Assembly: GCA_027297825.1 (NCBI GenBank)
Contig: JAPUHH010000109.1
Span: 1 to 13,017, forward strand
From: Gammaproteobacteria bacterium
GTDB lineage: Bacteria > Pseudomonadota > Gammaproteobacteria > UBA4575
Reading direction: 5' to 3'
Length of the DNA: 13,017 bases
Shown here: piece by piece, positions 7,559 to 13,017 of the stretch
Layout: every line of letters starts with the position of its first letter
Position numbering within the stretch: the stretch's first letter is position 1
Position numbers and translations under genes: made by a program
Notes under the pieces: model-generated
The model's input: only the letters and a program-made list of their open reading frames with translations
The model's database searches: none
What the model was told of the DNA's origin: nothing

Positions 7559-8321
7559 ACCAATAAGATTCAGCTAATAATCTTGCCTCTTTAGAACTGG
7601 GAAATAATTTTTTCAGCTGCTCAGCATAGTCATTGGCTTTTGCCTCATACCCTAAATTCGCTGACGACTGAAATGCAACCCAAAGTGATTCTGAATTATG
7701 TTTGGCAACTTTTTCGTAACGTTGAATATAGTTTGCCGTTTGCGCATATTCTTCACGCCCAAATGAAAGTATGGCCATTTGATATAGCGCGGTTCGCTGC
7801 GAAGAGTTAATTCGTAATGATTGTTGAAAATACTCTTCCGCTTTCACCAAATCTGGGATTTTTGACACACATAATCCTGCATTAGCATAAGCAGAGCCAG
7901 TCTGTGCATATAATGGATTCTCAATTGCATATAGAAATTCTTTTTCAGCTTCTCGATATCTCTTTTGATTGCACAAGAATGTTCCATAGTTGTTATGGGC
8001 TTTGGAATCTTTAGGATTCAAAGAAACTGCTTTACGAAAATGCTTTTCCGCAACCTCGTTTTCCCCCAATCTTTCCTGCAGCAAGGCAAACACCCAATGA
8101 GTTGTCGCTGAACTTTGATTTTGTTTTAGTGCACGACGCAACTTCTCATCTGCCAACTCTAACTCACCCTGACTAAGATACGTCGCGCCAAGCTGTGTAT
8201 TAATCTCAGCTGCTTTGCTTTTAGGATCTATATTTTCTCCAGTGTTCGATGTAGTCGCACAACCCACTAGAGTAATCAAAAATGCACCTGCAAGAAAATT
8301 TCTAGGGATCATCATGCGCAT
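7536..8321 (-). CDS. pilW: Type IV pilus secretin pilotin / biogenesis lipoprotein PilW (PilF)
   Basis: A 261-residue outer-membrane lipoprotein built of TPR repeats. In Pseudomonas the homologue (PilF) localises and assembles the secretin PilQ for type IV pili. The signal peptide ends in lipobox LVGC with Cys at residue 21 and Ala at +2, consistent with outer-membrane sorting. TPR motifs follow from about residue 40, for example ATYLSQGELELADEKLRRAL, HWVFALLQERLGENEVAEKH, AHNNYGTFLCNQKRYREAEK and ANAGLCVSKIPDLVKAEEYF. The first Met is chosen because GGAGGT lies 6 bases before it. This makes a 10-base overlap with the end of rlmN; Met3 and Met4 are in-frame alternatives. No other pilus gene is in the window, which is usual because pilW/pilF normally sits alone between rlmN and rodZ. 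Confidence 0.93.
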   Translation of the reverse strand: MRMMIPRNFLAGAFLITLVGCATTSNTGENIDPKSKAAEINTQLGATYLSQGELELADEKLRRALKQNQSSATTHWVFALLQERLGENEVAEKHFRKAVSLNPKDSKAHNNYGTFLCNQKRYREAEKEFLYAIENPLYAQTGSAYANAGLCVSKIPDLVKAEEYFQQSLRINSSQRTALYQMAILSFGREEYAQTANYIQRYEKVAKHNSESLWVAFQSSANLGYEAKANDYAEQLKKLFPSSKEARLLAESYWYAGKSKQ

Positions 8322-9463
8322 GTCGCAACCTCCACCCTATAATCCAACATCTCACGCTCATGCAATTTTTCAAAATGACGCTGTCGTTTAACTTTATCTG
8401 TAATATCACCTGCGAGTTGACCGCAAGCAGCGGCAATATCTTCGCCTCGAGGACGCCGCGTGATGGTAGTAATGCCCGCTGCTTGAAGGATTTCACGAAA
8501 CTCTTCTATTACCTGATCTGAAGAACGCTCAAACCCTGAATTTGGAAATGCATTAAACGGAATAAGATTGACCTTTGAAGGTACATCTTTGATTAATTTT
8601 GCTAACTGCTTTGCATTTTGCGGACTATCATTAATCTTATCGAGCATCACATACTCAAAGGTGATGGTATGTTTACGATTTTTATCTTCAATAAAGCGCC
8701 GACATGCTTGCATGAGTTCTGCAATTGGATAGCGTCTATTCATTGGGACTAGCTGATTCCGTATTTCATCATTTGGCGCATGCAATGAAACTGCTAGACT
8801 TACATCTAGCTCATCTCGCAGCTTATCAATCTTTGGAACAATGCCTGAAGTGCTTACCGTAACCTTACGCTTGCCCAGACCATAAGCATTGTCGTCCATC
8901 ATAATGCGTATTGCGGTGACGACATTGTCAAAGTTTGCTAATGGCTCACCCATTCCCATAAACACAACATTACCAATAACACGCCGCTTGTTAAATTGCG
9001 TGCGCAAGCGATGCTCGGCAAACCAGAGTTGTGAAATAATCTGCGCCGCAGTGAGATTGCCTGCAAAACCTTGTCTCGCTGTAGCGCAAAATGTGCAGTC
9101 TAGTGCACAACCTGCTTGCGAGGACACACATAACGTTGCCCGATCATTCTCAGGAATAAATACAGTCTCTACCGCATTCTTATCATCCACTTTAAGCAAC
9201 CATTTACGCGTGCCGTCTGTAGATATTTCTTCATTAAGCATTTCAGGCAACTGAATTGTCGCATTCTTATGCAACCAATCACGCAATGACTTGCTTAGAT
9301 TAGTCATTTGTTCGTAATCAGCAACTCCTTGTTGATGCATCCATTTCATTAATTGAGTTGCACGAAATGACTTCTCGTCTATTACAGAAAAAAATTGCTC
9401 TAAATCTTGCTGAGACATCCCCAGCAAATTTTGCTCAACTACATTCTGTTCATTTGATTTCAT
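8312..9463 (-). CDS. rlmN: Dual-specificity 23S rRNA (A2503) / tRNA (A37) C2-methyltransferase RlmN
   Basis: A 383-residue radical-SAM enzyme that methylates C2 of adenosine 2503 in 23S rRNA and A37 of several tRNAs. The 4Fe-4S cluster motif CALDCTFC gives cysteines 119, 123 and 126. The SAM-binding GEP motif follows in NVVFMGMGEPLANFDNV (166-182). The pair of catalytic cysteines expected for the ping-pong mechanism is present as Cys112 (LCVSSQ) and Cys347 (AAACGQLAGD), which places it with RlmN rather than an inactive paralogue. An N-terminal accessory domain (about 1-95) contains the family stretch FRATQLMKWMHQQGV. It begins 9 bases after ndk and overlaps pilW by 10 bases. Its need for an Fe-S cluster fits the nearby ISC genes, although the two groups need not share regulation. 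Confidence 0.98.
   Translation of the reverse strand: MKSNEQNVVEQNLLGMSQQDLEQFFSVIDEKSFRATQLMKWMHQQGVADYEQMTNLSKSLRDWLHKNATIQLPEMLNEEISTDGTRKWLLKVDDKNAVETVFIPENDRATLCVSSQAGCALDCTFCATARQGFAGNLTAAQIISQLWFAEHRLRTQFNKRRVIGNVVFMGMGEPLANFDNVVTAIRIMMDDNAYGLGKRKVTVSTSGIVPKIDKLRDELDVSLAVSLHAPNDEIRNQLVPMNRRYPIAELMQACRRFIEDKNRKHTITFEYVMLDKINDSPQNAKQLAKLIKDVPSKVNLIPFNAFPNSGFERSSDQVIEEFREILQAAGITTITRRPRGEDIAAACGQLAGDITDKVKRQRHFEKLHEREMLDYRVEVATCA
8328..8333 (-). promoter_or_regulatory. Strong Shine-Dalgarno sequence for pilW, inside rlmN
   Basis: The minus strand reads GGAGGT, a consensus Shine-Dalgarno sequence, 6 bases before the ATG at 8319-8321. It lies within the last codons of rlmN. It decides the pilW start in favour of the first of three closely spaced Met codons (residues 1, 3 and 4). 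Confidence 0.75.
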
Positions 9464-9472
9464 TTTATTAAA

Positions 9473-9901
9473 TCAATCACGCGAAAATATTTCATGCTCG
9501 GCAAAAAAAAAATTTATTTCTCGCTCAGCATTTTCCTTAGAGTCTGATCCATGCACCGCATTCTCTGTTGTAGAGGTTGCATGTTCGGCACGAATTGTTC
9601 CTGCCGCTGCCTCACCAAATGAGGTTGCACCCATCACTTCACGATATTTAGTAATAGCATCTTCAGCTTCAAGCACTTGCACAACTACCGGGCCTGAAGT
9701 CATAAAATTAATTAAGGCATCGTAGAATGGTTTGCCTTGATGAATGTCATAAAAGTTTCCAGCTTGCACTCTACTCAGTCGCAACATTTTTGTGGCGACG
9801 ATAGATATACCTGCATCCTCAATACGCGCTTTAATTTTGCCAATAACATTTCTTTGTACTGCATCCGGTTTAAGAATAGATAAAGTGCGTTCCTTTGCCA
9901 T
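9473..9901 (-). CDS. ndk: Nucleoside diphosphate kinase
   Basis: A 142-residue enzyme that transfers the terminal phosphate from ATP to other nucleoside diphosphates, balancing NTP and dNTP pools. The family signature NAVHGSDS places the catalytic phospho-accepting His at residue 117. Other hallmarks are the opening ERTLSILKPDAVQRN, KMLRLS, HQGKPFY and the segment GATSFGEAAAGTIRAEHA. Length is typical for bacterial Ndk. A Shine-Dalgarno sequence (TAGGAGC on the minus strand, 9911-9917) lies 9 bases before the ATG. The 170-base gap upstream makes it the likely first gene of the ndk-rlmN-pilW-rodZ-hisS-yfgM-bamB run. One codon group near the 3' end (Asn-Phe-Phe-Phe) forms an uninterrupted run of ten identical bases (9503-9512). 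Confidence 0.98.
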   Translation of the reverse strand: MAKERTLSILKPDAVQRNVIGKIKARIEDAGISIVATKMLRLSRVQAGNFYDIHQGKPFYDALINFMTSGPVVVQVLEAEDAITKYREVMGATSFGEAAAGTIRAEHATSTTENAVHGSDSKENAEREINFFFAEHEIFSRD

Positions 9902-10071
9902 TTTCCATTAGCTCCTAAAGCTTAATATATTTAATCTGACTTCTAATAAATTAAGGCTTACGACTTGATTTACACGTAATTTTCCTTGATATATCGGCGA
10001 ATTTTACTCCCTGCAACAGCTAGGAAGCAATGCTTAAAGTAGGTCAGTAGAGCAGAAGAAAATGCCGGCTG
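9902..10071. other. 170-base gap between iscX and ndk; probable promoter region
   Basis: No gene is seen. The region probably holds the promoter for ndk and the genes behind it. A weak candidate on the minus strand pairs TTGCAG with TATATC across 17 bases, but the hexamers match consensus at only 3 and 4 positions. A small palindrome AAGCA-A-TGCTT occurs at 10026-10036. I see no GC-rich hairpin with a T-run to end the ISC transcript, so read-through into ndk cannot be excluded. Confidence 0.4.
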
Positions 10072-10272
10072 TCAGTCGCGCTCATCTAGCCAGTTCATCT
10101 GAATGGCTTCGAGGATTTTCTCATTTGAATTTTCAGGCTCATCATCAAATTGTTCTAGCGCACATACCCAAGTATGCAGATCTGTAAATCGTATAAATTT
10201 AGGATCCACATCCGGATGCACCTCATCCAAGGCAATAGCAATTTCTAATGAATCCGTCCATTTTAAGTTCAT
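10072..10272 (-). CDS. iscX: Fe-S cluster assembly protein IscX
   Basis: A 66-residue acidic protein that binds IscS and can bind iron. It is regarded as a modulator of cysteine desulfurase activity, perhaps a frataxin-like adaptor, in ISC assembly. It matches the family end to end: MNLKWTDSLEIAIALDE, then HPDVDPKFIRFTDLHTWV, the acidic EQFDDEPENSNEKILEAI and a final WLDERD. The frame is open further upstream to a GTG at 10306-10308, which would add 12 residues. I chose the ATG at 10270-10272 because family members start at this Met and the extra residues look unrelated. The Shine-Dalgarno sequence is weak (CGAGAA). It is the last ISC gene here, as in Escherichia coli, with a 130-base gap after fdx. 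Confidence 0.93.
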   Translation of the reverse strand: MNLKWTDSLEIAIALDEVHPDVDPKFIRFTDLHTWVCALEQFDDEPENSNEKILEAIQMNWLDERD

Positions 10273-10402
10273 GCTGATTTTCTCGAGTTTGAACAAAATT
10301 TTATGCACACTATGCCATCAAAAATAGTGACTTTTACATAATCCCGAAAATGAGCATCGAAAAATGCTGCAAAAACGCAATATAGGGACAATAGACACAT
10401 TT
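10273..10402. other. 130-base gap between fdx and iscX
   Basis: In Escherichia coli iscX follows fdx closely, so this spacing is larger than usual. It contains a short AT-rich inverted repeat (AGCAT at 10353-10357 and ATGCT at 10364-10368) and several A/T runs, but no clear promoter or terminator. No additional gene is seen. A separate promoter for iscX is possible but unsupported. Confidence 0.35.
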
Positions 10403-10741
10403 TTAATGGTTCTCGGAAACCATGTTAATCGTATATTTAGGAATCTCAATCACCAAATCATCCTCACCGACGATTGCCTGGCAACTCAATCGAGAATCGG
10501 GTTCTAACCCCCACGCCTTATCCAGATAATCTTCTTCATTTTCTTCTGCATCCTCTAGCGAACCCAATCCATCTCGCACATAAACATGGCAAGTTGTGCA
10601 TGCACACGATTTTTCACAGGCATGTTCAATTTCAATCCCATGAGCATTGGCTGCATTGCAAATACTAATGCCGGGCTCCACGTCAATCACTTTGCCTTCT
10701 GGGCATATTTCTTTGTTGGGTAAAAACCTTACCTTAGTCAC
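10403..10741 (-). CDS. fdx: ISC-system 2Fe-2S ferredoxin
   Basis: A 112-residue adrenodoxin-type ferredoxin that supplies electrons during Fe-S cluster assembly on IscU. The cluster ligands are Cys42, Cys48 and Cys51 in ACEKSCACTTCHVYV, and Cys87 in RLSCQA. The additional Cys46 typical of ISC ferredoxins is also present. The acidic stretch EDAEENEEDYLDKAWGL fits docking to IscS. The start codon is GTG at 10739-10741. It overlaps the hscA stop codon by one base (TAGTG) and is preceded at 8 bases by GAGGAA, so translation is probably coupled to hscA. Length and position directly after hscA match the isc operon. Confidence 0.96.
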   Translation of the reverse strand: MTKVRFLPNKEICPEGKVIDVEPGISICNAANAHGIEIEHACEKSCACTTCHVYVRDGLGSLEDAEENEEDYLDKAWGLEPDSRLSCQAIVGEDDLVIEIPKYTINMVSENH

Positions 10742-12615
10742 TATTCAAATTCCTCTATTCGATGACCCTGCATCACTTGTTGCACACTTCGATTCATACG
10801 GCGAGCAATGAATTCTTCGCTTTCTTGCTCAAGAACTTTAATGGCTTGCTCAATTAACTCACCATCATTACCTTGACGCGCCAAAACTAATTTGATTTTA
10901 GCTTGCTCGATTTTCTCTTGTTCTTCTGCAGATAATAACTCATCCCCATCTTTTGCAAGCGCTGAACGCAACGCCTCTAATACGCGATCTGCATCAACCT
11001 GTTGTTCGACCAGTTGCCTTACATGCATATCGTCTGCAGCATGATGAAAAGAGTCTTTTAGCATCGTCTCAATTTCAGTATCAGTGAGTCCATAAGAGGG
11101 CTTCACCTCAACGCTAGCACTTACTCCACTGCTTTTTTCTTCTGCACTAACACTCAATAAGCCATCTGCATCAACTTGGAAAGTAACTTTTATATGTGCG
11201 GCTCCTGCGACCATTGGTGGGATATTGGTTAAATCAAAGGTAGCCAAGGAACGACAATCCCCTACTTTCTCACGCTCTCCTTGCAATACATGAATATGCA
11301 TAGCTGTTTGTCCATCTTTAAAAGTAGTGAATTCCTGCGCTCTTGCCACTGGGATTACGGTATTGCGTTGGATCACTTTCTCAACTAATTCACCCATGGT
11401 TTCCAAACCCAACGATAGCGGCAACACATCCAGCAATAGCATTTCTTCATTCGGCTTATTTCCCGCAAGCGCATCGGCTTGTTGAGCTGCACCCACTGCG
11501 ACTACCATGTCTGGATCAATCTCGACCAAAGGCCGCTTGCCAAAAAATTCATGTATCCGATTACACACATATGGAATCCGAGTTGACCCCCCTACCATTA
11601 CAATGTGCTCGACCTTCGCCACCTCAATTTCAGCTTCACGCAATGTCTTTCTACACCAAGCGATGGTCTTTTTTACATAGGGGTCGATTAGTTTCTCAAA
11701 CTGCTGGCGCGTAAATTCTATTTCAAAACTTGAGCGATCTTCCAATTGCAGAGTGATCAACACCTTTTCTGCATTCGTTAACGCTTCTTTAGCGCGCCTC
11801 GCCTCTGTCATGACTCTGCGCATGAATTTGTGATCACCTTGGCCACTTAATTGAGCTTGCTGCATAATCCAAGCTGCAATTTCTCGATCAAAATCATCTC
11901 CGCCTAAGGCAGTATCACCGCCCGTTGATAACACCTCGAACACACCTTTTTTTAACTTCAGTATCGAGATATCAAACGTGCCACCACCCAAATCATAGAT
12001 AGCCGTTACACCTTCTGCTTGCTGATCCAACCCATAGGCTACGGCCGCTGCGGTTGGCTCATTCAACAATCGATATACATTTAAGCCCGCAAGCCTTGCT
12101 GCATCTTTTGTCGCTTGGCGTTGCGCATCATCAAAGTACGCTGGCACCGTGATGACCACACCCGCAAGCTCACCACCCAAACTAGCTTCTGCTCGATAGC
12201 GCAGCACTTTTAAGATCTCAGCAGATACTTCTATAGGCGTAACGGGCCCAACAACCGTTTGAATTCGTGGCACACTATGGCCTTGATCCATAAATTGATA
12301 TGGCAGGTAGCCCTGTAAACTAGAAAGATCATCAATCGACCGACCCATGATCCGTTTTACGGAAGCCAGAGTATTGAGTGGATCTGTTGTAGCGTGAGCC
12401 AGTGCCGAGACGCCCACCACTATTTTGCCATCCTGCATATAGCGCACTACGGATGGAAGAATATGAACACCCTTCTCATCCGCTAAGGTTTCTGCCACAC
12501 CACTTCGAACCGAAGCGACCAATGAATTAGTGGTGCCCAAATCAATACCCACCGCGAGTCGATGCTCGTGCGGTGCGGTGGATTGACCAGGTTCGGATAT
12601 TTGCAATAAGGCCAT
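10741..12615 (-). CDS. hscA: Fe-S cluster assembly chaperone HscA (Hsc66, Hsp70 family)
   Basis: A 624-residue specialised Hsp70 that, with HscB, releases the Fe-S cluster from IscU to acceptor proteins in an ATP-driven cycle. The ATPase domain (about 20-385) shows the phosphate-binding GIDLGTTNS (23-31), NEPTAAAVAYGLD (185-197), IYDLGGGTFDISIL (206-219) and HIVMVGGSTRIPYV (337-350). The substrate-binding domain follows (about 390-510), starting at LLLDVLPLSLGLETMGELVE, then a helical lid. The context between hscB (7-base gap) and fdx (1-base overlap), the Ser/Pro-containing N-terminal extension before the ATPase domain and the absence of a DnaK-type acidic tail distinguish it from DnaK. Length is close to the usual 616 residues. 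Confidence 0.97.
   Translation of the reverse strand: MALLQISEPGQSTAPHEHRLAVGIDLGTTNSLVASVRSGVAETLADEKGVHILPSVVRYMQDGKIVVGVSALAHATTDPLNTLASVKRIMGRSIDDLSSLQGYLPYQFMDQGHSVPRIQTVVGPVTPIEVSAEILKVLRYRAEASLGGELAGVVITVPAYFDDAQRQATKDAARLAGLNVYRLLNEPTAAAVAYGLDQQAEGVTAIYDLGGGTFDISILKLKKGVFEVLSTGGDTALGGDDFDREIAAWIMQQAQLSGQGDHKFMRRVMTEARRAKEALTNAEKVLITLQLEDRSSFEIEFTRQQFEKLIDPYVKKTIAWCRKTLREAEIEVAKVEHIVMVGGSTRIPYVCNRIHEFFGKRPLVEIDPDMVVAVGAAQQADALAGNKPNEEMLLLDVLPLSLGLETMGELVEKVIQRNTVIPVARAQEFTTFKDGQTAMHIHVLQGEREKVGDCRSLATFDLTNIPPMVAGAAHIKVTFQVDADGLLSVSAEEKSSGVSASVEVKPSYGLTDTEIETMLKDSFHHAADDMHVRQLVEQQVDADRVLEALRSALAKDGDELLSAEEQEKIEQAKIKLVLARQGNDGELIEQAIKVLEQESEEFIARRMNRSVQQVMQGHRIEEFE
10750..10755 (-). promoter_or_regulatory. 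Shine-Dalgarno sequence for fdx within the hscA end
   Basis: The minus strand reads GAGGAA, 8 bases before the GTG start of fdx. It supports GTG as the true start and lies in the last codons of hscA (Glu-Glu-Phe), consistent with re-initiation after hscA terminates. Confidence 0.65.
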
Positions 12616-12622
12616 GAGATAA

Positions 12623-13017
12623 TCAGAGAAGCTCTTCTTCGTAATGTTCTTGTTTTTTTCTAAGCTGGCTAGTCAACCGCTCATAAAATTGTAACTTAAG
12701 TGCGGTATTTTTAGCTTCCGTTAAATTTTCTTCCGTGTATTGAATTGAAAACTGCTCGATCAACTGTGCTTGTTGCTGTTTTAATTCTTGAGCTAACACC
12801 TCTAATGCTGCGATAGGATCCGCTGCTTTTCCCACTTCATCCACACGCTCATGCAACTCCAATTGTTGCATAAGAAATTCCACATCACTTGAGGTTTCTG
12901 TATCTGCATTGAATCCTACATCTCTTAGCTTTAACAAATAGTGTGCGCGTTTTAAGTCACTTTTTAAGGCGGTATAAGCCTCATTAACAAACGCGGTACT
13001 CTGCGCTGAGATGCGCC
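12623..13017 (-). CDS. hscB: Fe-S cluster assembly co-chaperone HscB, 5' end cut by window
   Basis: The 3' part of the J-protein partner of HscA, which brings IscU to HscA and stimulates its ATPase. The frame stays open to the window edge, giving 130 residues that begin ISAQSTAFVNEAYTALKSD. This is the end of the J domain (typically SAxINxAYxxLxxPxxRAxYLL), here followed by LKRAHYLLKL. Residues after that form the C-terminal three-helix domain that binds IscU, with FLMQQLELHERVDE as the family hallmark and an end at EHYEEELL. About 40 N-terminal residues, including the HPD motif, lie outside the window. A TTG at 12935-12937 could be mistaken for a start, but homology clearly continues upstream of it. 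Confidence 0.94.
   Translation of the reverse strand, partial: RISAQSTAFVNEAYTALKSDLKRAHYLLKLRDVGFNADTETSSDVEFLMQQLELHERVDEVGKAADPIAALEVLAQELKQQQAQLIEQFSIQYTEENLTEAKNTALKLQFYERLTSQLRKKQEHYEEELL

Noticed and set aside
11343..11714. Open frame of 123 codons on the plus strand inside hscA
   Set aside because: It lies opposite a fully conserved Hsp70 gene, has no recognisable domain and looks like an antisense shadow.
12623..12937. Treating hscB as a complete 104-residue gene starting at TTG 12935-12937
   Set aside because: Upstream codons in the same frame encode the conserved end of the J domain, and the frame runs off the window edge. The gene is a normal hscB cut by the window.

Overview
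This window looks like a chromosomal segment of a moderately AT-rich gammaproteobacterium. The minus strand carries the classical gammaproteobacterial order hscB-hscA-fdx-iscX / ndk-rlmN-pilW-rodZ-hisS-yfgM-bamB-der, read from the right end to the left. This order and the protein motifs support the class. I cannot name a genus from the sequence alone.

Layout. (1) 1-1407, plus strand: an ECF-type RNA polymerase sigma factor, followed 3 bases later by a single-pass membrane protein that looks like its anti-sigma partner. (2) 1408-1963: no intact gene. It holds a 20-bp palindrome and a clearly recognisable but broken gene (about 1482-1904) for a small envelope lipoprotein with a YPN motif, a glycine/alanine-rich segment and a GYEPIGW tail. 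It has an internal stop, two frame breaks and apparently a lost lipobox cysteine. (3) 1964-9901, minus strand: ndk, rlmN, pilW (pilF), rodZ, hisS, yfgM, bamB and der, with short gaps or overlaps over most of its length. ispG, which usually sits between rodZ and hisS, is absent. (4) 10072-13017, minus strand: the distal part of the iron-sulfur cluster (ISC) assembly operon: iscX, fdx, hscA and the 3' part of hscB, which is cut by the window edge.

How the genes work together. HscB, HscA and Fdx move and build Fe-S clusters on the IscU scaffold, and IscX modulates the cysteine desulfurase IscS. RlmN downstream is itself a 4Fe-4S radical-SAM enzyme. The middle block mixes translation and nucleotide housekeeping (ndk, rlmN, hisS, der) with envelope functions: PilW (type IV pilus secretin pilotin), RodZ (cell shape), YfgM (periplasmic chaperone network) and BamB (outer-membrane protein assembly). 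The sigma/anti-sigma pair and the broken lipoprotein gene are the least ordinary part, and may have formed one envelope-related locus, which is inference.

I found no tRNA, rRNA, CRISPR array, insertion sequence or attachment site. I see no convincing new multi-gene system. The items most worth a second look are the decayed lipoprotein gene, the missing ispG, and the putative anti-sigma factor.
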